NCBI RefSeq assembly: GCF_010500955.1
Contig: NZ_QVMJ01000025.1
Span: 1 to 43,628, forward strand
DNA from: Bacteroides sp. 519
Lineage (GTDB): Bacteria > Bacteroidota > Bacteroidia > Bacteroidales > Bacteroidaceae
Length of the DNA stretch: 43,628 nucleotides
Direction of reading: 5' to 3'
The position numbers and the translations under genes are program-made. Each line of letters starts with the position of its first letter. Within the stretch, counting starts at the first letter, position 1. This document shows, piece by piece, positions 8,842-16,893 of the stretch. The notes beneath the pieces were generated by a model, which ran no database searches, was not told the origin of the DNA, and saw nothing but the letters and a program-made list of their open reading frames with translations.

Positions 8842-10074
8842 ATGTTTGCTGAAATTATAACTATTGGCGATGAACTACTCATTGGGCAGGTCATTGATAC
8901 CAATTCTGCATGGATTGGCAAAGAACTTAATAAAATAGGTATTGAGGTAATAAGGAAAATTGCTGTTCGCGATAGAAAAGAAGAAATTCTGGAGGCAGTG
9001 GACAATGCGATGAAAAGGTGTGATATTATTCTTGTAACTGGAGGGCTAGGCCCAACCAAAGATGATATAACCTTGGGAACGCTTGCCGAATACTTCAACA
9101 GCCAACTGGTTTTTAGTGAAGTAACATTTGAAAATATTCAGAGACTTCTTTCCGGAAGGGTACCTATGAACGAACTAAATAGAAATCAGGCATATGTACC
9201 CGAAAAAGCTGTAATCATACAGAATAGAGTTGGAACAGCTCCAATAACATGGTTTGAAGAAAATGGCAAAATACTAGTGTCAATGCCGGGAGTACCTCAT
9301 GAAATGAGTACAGTGATGAGCGAACAAATTATTCCTCGGCTACAGCAAAAGGTTGGGAGTGATTACATATTGCATAGAACATATATGGTTCGGAATAACC
9401 CAGAATCTGTGTTGGCAGAAAAACTGGAAAATTGGGAAACTAATCTTCCGGAAAGCATCAAGCTGGCTTATCTGCCTAATTTAGGGATTATTCGTCTGCG
9501 ACTTACTGCACGCGGAAAGAATCAGGAAGAATTAGTAGAACTACTTAATGCAGAAAGTACTAAGTTAAAAGATATTCTACAGGACAATCTGTCCGATGAA
9601 AACAACACCTCGCCAGAAGCTTTAGTATCTAACTTATTATTGGCTAAAAAACTAACAGTATCAAGTGCCGAAAGTTGTACCGGAGGAAGAATTGCTGCTC
9701 AATTAACTGCATTAGCTGGCAGTTCGGCCTATTTCAAAGGAAGTATTATAGCTTATGATAATGAAGTAAAAATGTCACTTTTGCATGTTTCTTCCCAAAC
9801 ACTGGCAAAACATGGAGCAGTAAGCGAAGAAACTGTTATAGAAATGGTAAAAGGAGCGATGAAATCATTGAATACCGACTGTGCTGTGGCAACATCGGGA
9901 ATTGCAGGCCCTTCCGGTGGAACCGCAGAAAAACCTGTAGGCACAATTTGGATTGCTGCTGGATACAAAGACAAAGTTATTACTATGAAGCAGGAAGGCG
10001 ATAGAGGGCGTACTGCAAACATGGAGAGGGCTGTAAATAATGCCTTATTATTACTTTATGATGTGGCAAAATAA
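8842..10074 (+). CDS. cinA: CinA family competence/damage-inducible protein
   Basis: This 410-residue protein has both CinA halves. The N-terminal half is a molybdopterin-binding-like (COG1058) domain beginning ITIGDELLIGQV, with TGGLGPTKDD near residue 66. The C-terminal half (from about 270) is the PncC-type domain with SAESCTGGRIA and ATSGIAGPSGG. In characterised homologues the C-terminal domain deamidates NMN and the N-terminal domain can act as an ADP-ribose pyrophosphatase. It lies 5 bases after tsaD and runs to a 120-base gap carrying the ribosomal protein promoter. The start is the first ATG and matches the family N-terminus. Confidence 0.95.
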   Translation: MFAEIITIGDELLIGQVIDTNSAWIGKELNKIGIEVIRKIAVRDRKEEILEAVDNAMKRCDIILVTGGLGPTKDDITLGTLAEYFNSQLVFSEVTFENIQRLLSGRVPMNELNRNQAYVPEKAVIIQNRVGTAPITWFEENGKILVSMPGVPHEMSTVMSEQIIPRLQQKVGSDYILHRTYMVRNNPESVLAEKLENWETNLPESIKLAYLPNLGIIRLRLTARGKNQEELVELLNAESTKLKDILQDNLSDENNTSPEALVSNLLLAKKLTVSSAESCTGGRIAAQLTALAGSSAYFKGSIIAYDNEVKMSLLHVSSQTLAKHGAVSEETVIEMVKGAMKSLNTDCAVATSGIAGPSGGTAEKPVGTIWIAAGYKDKVITMKQEGDRGRTANMERAVNNALLLLYDVAK

Positions 10075-10138
10075 AGAAAAATTGCTATTACACAGTGAAT
10101 TAATGAATAAATTATTTGTTTTGTATCAATAAAAGTGC

Positions 10139-10146
10139 TTACTTTG
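10139..10146 (+). promoter_or_regulatory. Probable promoter of rpmB-rpmG-DUF4295
   Basis: TTACTTTG is a near match to the -7 consensus. Upstream at about 10115-10123 lie TTTG words at roughly -33 spacing. It is placed about 50 bases before the rpmB ATG. Confidence 0.5.
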
Positions 10147-10196
10147 CGCTCTGTTTGAAGAAAACATAGATTGAAACTATAAAAAACGAGATAGAA

Positions 10197-10457
10197 ATGT
10201 CGAAGATTTGTCAAATTACAGGAAAAAAAGCCATGATTGGCAACAATGTTTCACACTCAAAGAGAAGAACTAAAAGAACTTTTGAGTTGAACTTGTTTAA
10301 GAAAAAATTCTACTATGTAGAACAAGATTGTTGGATCAGCCTTAGCATTTGTGCTTCTGGTCTGCGTACTATTAATAAAAAAGGTTTAGATGCTGCATTG
10401 AAAGATGCTGTAACTAAAGGCTTTTGTGATTGGAAAAGCATTAAAGTTATCGGCTAA
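10197..10457 (+). CDS. rpmB: 50S ribosomal protein L28
   Basis: This 86-residue, very basic protein starts MSKICQITGKKAMIGNNVSH, the usual L28 opening, and contains SKRRTKRTFELNL and the C-terminal SGLRTINKKGLDAAL. L28 is a structural protein of the large ribosomal subunit. It is followed 21 bases later by rpmG and then by the DUF4295 gene, an order typical of Bacteroidota. A strong terminator at 10856-10889 ends the unit. Confidence 0.97.
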   Translation: MSKICQITGKKAMIGNNVSHSKRRTKRTFELNLFKKKFYYVEQDCWISLSICASGLRTINKKGLDAALKDAVTKGFCDWKSIKVIG

Positions 10458-10478
10458 GAAAGAGGAGAAATAAGAATT

Positions 10479-10667
10479 ATGGCAAAGAAGGCTAAAGGCA
10501 ACAGAGTACAAGTAATTCTGGAATGCACTGAACACAAAGAAAGTGGTATGCCGGGTACATCTCGTTACATCACTACAAAAAACAGAAAAAATACAACTGA
10601 AAGACTTGAGTTGAAAAAATACAACCCAATTCTGAAAAGAGTAACAGTACATAAAGAAATAAAATAA
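10479..10667 (+). CDS. rpmG: 50S ribosomal protein L33
   Basis: This is 62 residues long, with the L33 pattern VQVILECTEHKESG, TSRYITTKNRKNT and LELKKYNP. Only one cysteine is present, so this is the zinc-free type of L33. It sits between rpmB and the DUF4295 gene in a three-gene ribosomal unit. Confidence 0.97.
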   Translation: MAKKAKGNRVQVILECTEHKESGMPGTSRYITTKNRKNTTERLELKKYNPILKRVTVHKEIK

Positions 10668-10675
10668 GATAGACC

Positions 10676-10834
10676 ATGGCAAAGAAAACTGTAGCAAGCT
10701 TACAGGACGGCACTAAAGAAGGTCGTTCATATACAAAGGTTATCAAAATGGTTAAATCACCTAAAACAGGTGCTTATATTTTTGACGAACAAATGGTTCC
10801 TAACGATAAAGTTCAGGACTTTTTCAAGAAGTAA
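10676..10834 (+). CDS. DUF4295 family small basic protein
   Basis: This gene codes for a 52-residue protein, short and easily missed. It begins MAKKTVASLQDGTKEGR and ends PNDKVQDFFKK. I recognise it as the DUF4295 family, found in Bacteroidota directly after rpmG. It starts 8 bases after the rpmG stop. Its Lys-rich composition and fixed place in a ribosomal protein operon suggest that it binds the ribosome. I have a recollection, which I cannot check here, of such a protein being seen in a Flavobacterium ribosome structure. Confidence 0.9.
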   Translation: MAKKTVASLQDGTKEGRSYTKVIKMVKSPKTGAYIFDEQMVPNDKVQDFFKK

Positions 10835-10855
10835 TTATACTTACTATATAGATTA

Positions 10856-10889
10856 AATCCCCTCAGTGAATAAATTGAGGGGATTTTTT
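10856..10889 (+). terminator. Rho-independent terminator of the rpmB operon
   Basis: A 10-bp stem AATCCCCTCA (10856-10865) pairs perfectly with TGAGGGGATT (10876-10885) and runs directly into a T tract. It lies 22 bases after the DUF4295 stop. Confidence 0.92.
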
Positions 10890-10934
10890 ATGTAATAAAT
10901 ATGCTGGATATTTATTATAAACCTTAAAAATAAT

Positions 10935-10942
10935 TATCTTTG
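10935..10942 (+). promoter_or_regulatory. Bacteroidota -7 box for ftsY-rimO
   Basis: TATCTTTG is a full TAnnTTTG match, 35 bases before the ftsY ATG and after the upstream terminator. No distinct -33 element is seen. Confidence 0.6.
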
Positions 10943-10977
10943 TAAAATAATGTTTTTCACAATAACAACTAGGTATT

Positions 10978-11937
10978 ATGGGATTTTTTAATTTCTTCTC
11001 TAAGGAAAAAAAGGAAACCTTAGATAAAGGTCTATCAAAAACAAAAGAGAGTGTTTTTGGTAAATTAGCCCGTGCTGTGGCTGGTAAGTCCAAAGTTGAT
11101 GACGAAGTTCTTGATGACCTGGAGGAGATTCTGATAACTTCGGATGTAGGGGTTGAAACTACTCTTAATATCATTAAAAGAATAGAAAAAAGAGTTGCTT
11201 CGGATAAATACATTAATACACAGGAATTAAATACAATTCTTCGTGAGGAGATAGCTGCTTTATTAACCGAAAATCACTCGGATGATGTTGATGATTTCGA
11301 TATACCATTAGAAAAGAAACCTTATGTAATTATGGTAGTAGGGGTTAATGGGGTTGGTAAAACTACAACAATAGGAAAGCTGGCTTATCAGTTTAAAAAA
11401 GCTGGGAAATCAGTGTATCTGGGCGCAGCCGATACTTTTCGTGCAGCAGCTGTTGAACAGTTGGTTATTTGGGGCGAGCGTGTAGGGGTGCCGGTAGTAA
11501 AGCAAAAAATGGGTGCAGATCCGGCTTCAGTTACCTTTGATACATTAAATTCGGCTGTAGCAAACAAAGCAGATGTGGTTATAATTGACACAGCTGGTAG
11601 GTTACATAACAAGGTTGGCTTAATGAATGAGTTGACCAAGATTAAAAATGTAATGAAAAAAGTTGTTCCGGATGCTCCCAATGAAGTGTTGCTTGTTTTA
11701 GATGGATCGACAGGACAAAATGCCTTCGAACAAGCCAAGCAATTTACGTTGGCAACAGAAGTTACTGCTCTGGCAATAACAAAACTCGATGGAACCGCTA
11801 AAGGAGGTGTTGTAATTGGAATCTCCGATCAGTTTAAAATACCTGTTAAATACATTGGTCTAGGTGAAGGTATGGAAGACTTGCAGGTTTTCCGTAAAAA
11901 AGAATTTGTAGAATCTTTGTTTGGAGAAAACGAATGA
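10978..11937 (+). CDS. ftsY: Signal recognition particle receptor FtsY
   Basis: FtsY is the membrane-associated GTPase that receives the SRP-ribosome complex for co-translational membrane insertion. The protein has 319 residues and only a short N-terminal extension (MGFFNFFSKEKKETLDKGL) instead of the long acidic A domain of E. coli. The NG domain is complete: P-loop GVNGVGKTT (122-130), DTFRAAAVEQL, DTAGR, TKLDGTAKGG and the C-terminal GLGEGMEDLQ. Its stop overlaps the rimO start by four bases (ATGA), indicating translational coupling. Confidence 0.97.
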   Translation: MGFFNFFSKEKKETLDKGLSKTKESVFGKLARAVAGKSKVDDEVLDDLEEILITSDVGVETTLNIIKRIEKRVASDKYINTQELNTILREEIAALLTENHSDDVDDFDIPLEKKPYVIMVVGVNGVGKTTTIGKLAYQFKKAGKSVYLGAADTFRAAAVEQLVIWGERVGVPVVKQKMGADPASVTFDTLNSAVANKADVVIIDTAGRLHNKVGLMNELTKIKNVMKKVVPDAPNEVLLVLDGSTGQNAFEQAKQFTLATEVTALAITKLDGTAKGGVVIGISDQFKIPVKYIGLGEGMEDLQVFRKKEFVESLFGENE

Positions 11938-13229
11938 AGAAAACAATAGATATTATTACGCTTGGATGCTCTAAAAATCTTGTTGATTCAGAACAACTGA
12001 TAAGACAACTAGAAGAAGTAGGCTACAATGTTACACACGATCCTGAAAGACCTCAGGGAGAAATTGCTGTAATTAATACTTGTGGATTCATTGGTGATGC
12101 AAAAGAAGAATCGATTAATATGATTCTTGAATTTGCACAGGCCAAAGAAGAAGGAGAGCTCGAACAACTATTTGTAATGGGCTGTTTATCCGAAAGATAC
12201 CTAAAGGAATTGTCAATTGAGATTCCACAGGTAGACAAGTATTATGGAAAATTTAACTGGAAAGAATTACTCAATGATCTGGGAAAATCTTATCATCAGG
12301 AATTAGAACCGGAGCGTACATTAACTACCCCCAAACATTATGCTTATCTGAAAATATCAGAGGGGTGCGACAGAACATGTTCGTATTGTGCTATTCCCAT
12401 AATAACCGGAAAGCATGTATCCCGGCCAATAGAGGAAATATTGGAAGAGGTTGAATATCTTGTGTCAACAGGCGTTAAAGAATTTCAAGTAATTGCACAA
12501 GAACTTACTTACTACGGAATTGATTTATATAAGAAACAAATGCTGCCTGAATTAGTTGAAAGAATAGCAGATATTTCTGGAGTGGAATGGATTAGATTAC
12601 ATTATGCTTATCCAGCCCATTTTCCAACTGACTTGTTCCGGGTAATGCGTGAAAAAAATAATGTATGTAAATACATGGACATAGCTTTGCAACATATCAG
12701 TGATAACATGTTGAGTATGATGCGTAGGCAAGTGACAAAAGTCGAGACATACAATTTGATAGAACAATTCCGAAAAGAAGTTCCCGGAATCCATTTACGT
12801 ACAACTTTAATGGTTGGGCATCCAGGCGAAACAGAAAAGGATTTTGAAGAATTAAAAGAATTTGTACGCAAAGTCCGGTTCGAACGGATGGGTGCTTTTG
12901 CTTATTCTGAAGAAGAAGGAACATACTCTGCCCGAAAGTACAAAGACTCTATAACAGAAGATGTTAAACAGCAGCGGTTAGATGAATTAATGAGCATTCA
13001 GCAAGAAATTTCTACCGAACTTTGTGCTGCGAAAATAGGGCAGAAGTTGAAAGTAATAATTGATCGCATAGAAGGTGATTATTATATTGGAAGGTCTGAA
13101 TTTGATTCTCCAGAAGTTGATCCTGAAATATTAATAAAACAAGATGAAAAGGAGTTGGAAATAGGTCAGTTCTATAAGATACAAGTGATAGGTTCGGATG
13201 AATTCGATCTTTATGGAACGGTTATTTGA
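11934..13229 (+). CDS. rimO: Ribosomal protein S12 methylthiotransferase RimO
   Basis: RimO is a radical-SAM enzyme that methylthiolates an aspartate of ribosomal protein S12. The protein has 431 residues. The N-terminal MTTase domain carries the auxiliary-cluster cysteines C12, C50 and C84. The radical-SAM motif is C145-x3-C149-x2-C152 (EGCDRTCSYC). The C-terminal TRAM-like domain includes IDRIEGDYYIGRSEFDSPEVD. RimO rather than MiaB is indicated by the opening ITLGCSKNLVDSE and by the TRAM sequence. It overlaps ftsY by four bases. Confidence 0.96.
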   Translation: MKKTIDIITLGCSKNLVDSEQLIRQLEEVGYNVTHDPERPQGEIAVINTCGFIGDAKEESINMILEFAQAKEEGELEQLFVMGCLSERYLKELSIEIPQVDKYYGKFNWKELLNDLGKSYHQELEPERTLTTPKHYAYLKISEGCDRTCSYCAIPIITGKHVSRPIEEILEEVEYLVSTGVKEFQVIAQELTYYGIDLYKKQMLPELVERIADISGVEWIRLHYAYPAHFPTDLFRVMREKNNVCKYMDIALQHISDNMLSMMRRQVTKVETYNLIEQFRKEVPGIHLRTTLMVGHPGETEKDFEELKEFVRKVRFERMGAFAYSEEEGTYSARKYKDSITEDVKQQRLDELMSIQQEISTELCAAKIGQKLKVIIDRIEGDYYIGRSEFDSPEVDPEILIKQDEKELEIGQFYKIQVIGSDEFDLYGTVI

Positions 13230-13293
13230 TGAAAAATTTGCATTTCTCCTTAATTATCACTAATATAGCAGCTTTCTACAAATATATATAACA

Positions 13294-13566
13294 TTGAAAA
13301 CGAAAGAATTTATATCAGAACTTGCTTCCCGGTTGAATAAATCACAGCAGGAAACGACACAAATGATTGAAGTTTTTGTTTCGGAGGTTGTTAAAGAGCT
13401 GGAGGACGGAAAATCAATAAACATCCAGGAATTTGGCACATTCGAAATTAAGAAGAAGGCTGAACGCATATCTGTGAATCCTACTACTCAACAACGTATG
13501 TTGGTACCGCCAAAACTAGTTTTAGCATTCAAGCCACATACAAAACTTAAAGAAAAGTTTAAATAA
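13294..13566 (+). CDS. HU/IHF family DNA-binding protein
   Basis: This 90-residue protein has the HU fold order: helices (MKTKEFISELASRLNKSQQE), the EFGTFE turn (about residues 48-53), and the beta-arm region ending LAFKPHTKLKEKFK. HU proteins are dimeric and bend DNA. The only usable start in frame is TTG at 13294, since a stop lies upstream at 13261 with no ATG between. The arm lacks the usual NPxTG (here NPTTQ) and so may bind differently. Nine bases after its stop comes the HU-TM-LysM fusion, which has a related N-terminal domain; the two could pair, which is inference. Confidence 0.9.
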   Translation: MKTKEFISELASRLNKSQQETTQMIEVFVSEVVKELEDGKSINIQEFGTFEIKKKAERISVNPTTQQRMLVPPKLVLAFKPHTKLKEKFK

Positions 13567-13574
13567 GAAACAAA

Positions 13575-14720
13575 ATGGCAGAAGATAGGTTAAACAGCCA
13601 GAACCTGATTGATATTCTGGTCAGCAAACATGGTTTTAAGAAAGAGAATGCGGAAACCTTTCTCAAAGAATTCTTCCTTTTGATCGAAGAAGGACTTGAA
13701 CAAGACAAAATTGTAAAGGTGAAAGGTTTAGGTACATTTAAACTTATTGACGTAAAAAGTCGTGAAAGTATCAATGTAAATACAGGTGAACGTTTTGAAA
13801 TACAAGGACATACCAAAGTGTCTTTTACACCAGAAGCTTCTTTGCGTGATGCTGTTAATAAACCTTTTGCTCATTTTGAGACTATTATATTAAAAGATGG
13901 AGTTACATTTGGTGAGGATTTGGCAAATGAAGATGATGAACCGGAATTAAACAATGAAACTGATTCAGATGATATATCTCCTGTTATACCGGTAATAAAT
14001 CAAAGCGATAACATACCTGAACTTGAACCTGTTATTGAATCGACAACAATTGAAACAGAAGATATAAAACCAATCGAAACAGAAGAAGTTGAAACTCCGT
14101 TGGTTTCGGACGAAACAGAAACTGTTGATGAAGAAATAAGCGAATCAGAAGAAAAAAAAGTAGTAGAAGAGGAAATTCCGGAAGAGACTTTCGTTTCTGC
14201 ACAGCAGCCTAAAGATTCCAGTGTTAAAGCAGTTATTGCTGCTATTCTCATAACTTTGATAATTTGTGGTGCTGCAATTATTTTTATTTTCTTCCCAAAC
14301 CTTATGGGAGATTTAATTAGTTCAAAGAAATTGCCAACAGAAACTGTTAGTACAGAAAAGGTACTTCCTATAGAAAATACAGATAGCATAATGGCTGCAA
14401 AGAATGCTGCAATTCAGGATTCCATTGTGCAGGCAAGCCAAAAGAAAACAACTTTGAATAAGCCTGAGAGAACAACTTCGTCGAATTTATCAAAAAATGT
14501 AATTCCAGTGAATCCGGATTCAACAAGTTATGATATTGTGGGTACAAAAACATCTCATAAAATACAATCAGGAGAAACATTAACGCGAATAGCACTTCGT
14601 TACTATGGAACAAAAGATCTATGGCCTTATTTGGTAAAGCATAACAAAAGTAAAATACCAAATCCGGATCGGGTTCCAGTAGGTACAACTATTCAGATAC
14701 CTGAATTGAAAAAGAAATAA
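13575..14720 (+). CDS. HU-domain, transmembrane, LysM fusion protein
   Basis: This 381-residue protein combines three parts. Residues 1-95 are an HU-like DNA-binding domain with GLGTF (51-55) and a VNTGERFEI arm, where the arm NTG is kept. Residues about 115-207 are a very acidic Glu/Asp/Thr linker. Residues 218-240 form one transmembrane helix (AVIAAILITLIICGAAIIFI core). The C-terminal 328-376 is a LysM domain (HKIQSGETLTRIALRYYG...NPDRVPVGTTIQIP), a fold that binds peptidoglycan. Topology would put HU in the cytoplasm and LysM in the periplasm. HU domains joined to SPOR or LysM modules are known in Bacteroidota, but I know of no settled function. It follows the 90-residue HU gene by 8 bases and is probably in one transcript with it. 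Confidence 0.88.
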   Translation: MAEDRLNSQNLIDILVSKHGFKKENAETFLKEFFLLIEEGLEQDKIVKVKGLGTFKLIDVKSRESINVNTGERFEIQGHTKVSFTPEASLRDAVNKPFAHFETIILKDGVTFGEDLANEDDEPELNNETDSDDISPVIPVINQSDNIPELEPVIESTTIETEDIKPIETEEVETPLVSDETETVDEEISESEEKKVVEEEIPEETFVSAQQPKDSSVKAVIAAILITLIICGAAIIFIFFPNLMGDLISSKKLPTETVSTEKVLPIENTDSIMAAKNAAIQDSIVQASQKKTTLNKPERTTSSNLSKNVIPVNPDSTSYDIVGTKTSHKIQSGETLTRIALRYYGTKDLWPYLVKHNKSKIPNPDRVPVGTTIQIPELKKK

Positions 14721-14823
14721 GCTAATGTGCCAATAGGGCAATATGCCAATGTGCCAATTACTGTGCAGACTTCCTATCCGCATGGTAATTGGCACATTGG
14801 CATTATGCTATTGGCACATTAGC
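14721..14823. repeat. Long intergenic inverted repeat (TGTGCCAAT words)
   Basis: The outer arms GCTAATGTGCCAATA (14721-14735) and 14809-14823 are perfect complements. The inner arms 14745-14760 and 14786-14801 are a further perfect 16-bp pair. The word TGTGCCAAT is also repeated directly at 24-bp spacing. It begins at the base after the LysM fusion stop and may double as a terminator for that unit. Confidence 0.85.
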
Positions 14824-14852
14824 AATTTAATCACTTTTTTAATAAAATTTAG

Positions 14853-14883
14853 TTGCTATGGTTAATTATAAACTGTAATTTTG
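14853..14883 (+). promoter_or_regulatory. Promoter of the moxR-bat operon
   Basis: TTG at 14853-14855 and TAATTTTG at 14876-14883 are separated by 20 bases. This is the best match in the window to the full Bacteroidota -33/-7 arrangement. The moxR ATG is 48 bases downstream. Confidence 0.65.
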
Positions 14884-14930
14884 GAATCATTTTTTATTTA
14901 AGGACATAAAACAATAAAACAATACTATTT

Positions 14931-15926
14931 ATGGCTGAATCAATTGATATCCGCGAATTAAATGAGAGGATTGAAAAGCAGAGTGCTTTCGTCACCAACC
15001 TAACCAAGGGAATGGACCAAATAATAGTTGGACAGAAACATTTGGTTGAATCTCTTTTAATAGGACTTTTATCCGATGGACATGTTCTTTTGGAAGGTGT
15101 ACCCGGTTTGGCGAAAACATTGGCGATAAAAACGTTAGCATCTCTTATTGATGCAAAATACAGTCGCATTCAGTTTACTCCGGACTTGCTTCCTGCCGAC
15201 GTTATCGGTACAATGATTTACAGTCAGAAAGACGAAGAATTCCTAGTAAACAAAGGGCCTGTATTTGCCAACTTTGTGTTGGCCGATGAAATTAACCGTG
15301 CACCAGCAAAAGTGCAAAGTGCTTTACTGGAAGCTATGCAGGAGCGACAGGTAACTATCAGTAAACAAACATTTAAACTTCCTGACCCTTTCCTTGTATT
15401 GGCCACTCAAAATCCAATAGAACAGGAAGGAACCTATCCATTACCAGAGGCACAAGTAGACCGTTTCATGCTGAAAGTAGTTATTGACTATCCTAAACAT
15501 GAAGAAGAAAAACTAATTATTCGCCAGAATATTTCCGGCGAGAAGTTCGAGGTAAAACCAATTTTAAAAGCACAGGAAATACTTGATGCCCGCAAGGTTG
15601 TACGTGAAGTATATCTGGATGAAAAGATAGAGCGTTACATTGTAGATATTGTTTTCGCAACCAGATACCCGGATAAATACGGTTTGAAGGAATTACAGGA
15701 TATGATTGGCTTTGGTGGATCACCACGTGCTTCAATCAATCTTGCTTTGGCTGCCCGTGCTTATGCATTCATCAAACGGAGAGGTTATGTAATTCCAGAA
15801 GATGTGCGTGCTATTGCTCATGATGTACTTCGCCATCGTATTGGTTTGACTTATGAAGCAGAAGCTAGCAACATGAACTCTGATGAAATTGTAAGTAAGA
15901 TCCTGAATAAGGTAGAAGTACCTTAA
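14931..15926 (+). CDS. MoxR family AAA+ ATPase
   Basis: MoxR ATPases act as chaperone-like factors that work with partner von Willebrand (VWA) proteins. The protein has 331 residues with Walker A GVPGLAKT (56-63), Walker B FVLADEINRAP (115-125), sensor-like LATQNPIEQEGTYPLPEAQ, and a C-terminal lid domain with RASINLALAARAYA. It is the first gene of a run of eight same-strand genes that make up the Bat (Bacteroides aerotolerance) locus, as described in B. fragilis. It probably energises the VWA proteins BatA and BatB, which is inference from family and context. Confidence 0.95.
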   Translation: MAESIDIRELNERIEKQSAFVTNLTKGMDQIIVGQKHLVESLLIGLLSDGHVLLEGVPGLAKTLAIKTLASLIDAKYSRIQFTPDLLPADVIGTMIYSQKDEEFLVNKGPVFANFVLADEINRAPAKVQSALLEAMQERQVTISKQTFKLPDPFLVLATQNPIEQEGTYPLPEAQVDRFMLKVVIDYPKHEEEKLIIRQNISGEKFEVKPILKAQEILDARKVVREVYLDEKIERYIVDIVFATRYPDKYGLKELQDMIGFGGSPRASINLALAARAYAFIKRRGYVIPEDVRAIAHDVLRHRIGLTYEAEASNMNSDEIVSKILNKVEVP

Positions 15927-15928
15927 TT

Positions 15929-16010
15929 AAGTTATGAGTTATGAGTTTTGAGTTATAGGTTGCATAGTGCATGGAATAACTCAAAACTTAAAACTCGAAA
16001 CTCAAAACTT
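15929..16010. repeat. Imperfect inverted repeat within the bat operon
   Basis: GAGTT-type words (15929-15957) are complemented by AACTC-type words (15976-16010). A 10-base palindromic core (GCATAGTGCATG-like) lies between them. The right arm ends five bases before the DUF58 ATG, so a hairpin would sit against its translation start. Confidence 0.7.
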
Positions 16011-16015
16011 AAAAT

Positions 16016-16885
16016 ATGGAAACATCTGAAATATTAAAGAAAGTCCGCCAAATCGAGATAAAGACCAGAGGATTGTCCAATAACATCTTTGCCGGACAAT
16101 ACCATTCGGCCTTTAAAGGGCGTGGTATGGCTTTTTCCGAAGTCCGTGAATATCAGTTTGGTGATGATATCCGGGACATTGACTGGAACGTTACTGCTCG
16201 GTTCAACAAACCATATATTAAGGTTTTCGAAGAAGAACGGGAACTCACAGTGATGCTTATGGTTGATGTTTCAGGTAGTTTGGAGTTTGGTACAATTAAG
16301 CAATTCAAGAAAGATATGGTTACCGAGATAGCTGCAACACTTGCTTTTTCGGCCATACAGAATAATGATAAGATCGGGGTTATTTTCTTTTCAGACAGAA
16401 TTGAAAAATTCATTCCTCCAAAGAAAGGTCGCAAACATATTCTGTATATTATCCGTGAGTTGATTGATTTTAAAGCAGAAAGTCGTCGGACAAATATTCG
16501 TTTGGGGATAGAATATCTGACAAATGTGATGAAGAGACGCTGTACTGCTTTTATTCTGTCTGATTTTATCGACCAGGAAAGTTTCAAAAATGCGCTGACT
16601 ATTGCTAATAGGAAACATGATGTTGTAGCCATTCAGGTATACGATAAACGTGTTTCTGACTTACCAAATATTGGTCTGATGAAAATTAAGGATGCAGAAA
16701 CCGGACACGAACAATGGATTGATACATCTTCAAAAGCTTTGCGAAACGCACATCATCAGTGGTGGAAGACCAAACAAGCCGAATTGAACGATACATTTAC
16801 AAAAAGTAATGTTGATTCTGTATCTGTACGTACAGATCAGGATTATGTAAAAGCCTTACTTAATTTGTTTGCTAAACGAAATTAA
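16016..16885 (+). CDS. DUF58 domain protein (Bat locus)
   Basis: This 289-residue soluble protein carries the DUF58 signature FSEVREYQFGDDIRDIDWN (about 40-58). A VWA-like fold follows with DVSGS (84-88) as a metal-ion-dependent adhesion-type motif and later TAFILSDFID. DUF58 proteins accompany MoxR ATPases and are thought to be part of their chaperone or assembly system. No signal peptide or membrane segment is visible, so it should be cytoplasmic. An imperfect hairpin lies between moxR and this gene. The next gene starts 8 bases after the stop. Confidence 0.94.
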   Translation: METSEILKKVRQIEIKTRGLSNNIFAGQYHSAFKGRGMAFSEVREYQFGDDIRDIDWNVTARFNKPYIKVFEEERELTVMLMVDVSGSLEFGTIKQFKKDMVTEIAATLAFSAIQNNDKIGVIFFSDRIEKFIPPKKGRKHILYIIRELIDFKAESRRTNIRLGIEYLTNVMKRRCTAFILSDFIDQESFKNALTIANRKHDVVAIQVYDKRVSDLPNIGLMKIKDAETGHEQWIDTSSKALRNAHHQWWKTKQAELNDTFTKSNVDSVSVRTDQDYVKALLNLFAKRN

Positions 16886-16893
16886 TAACAATA

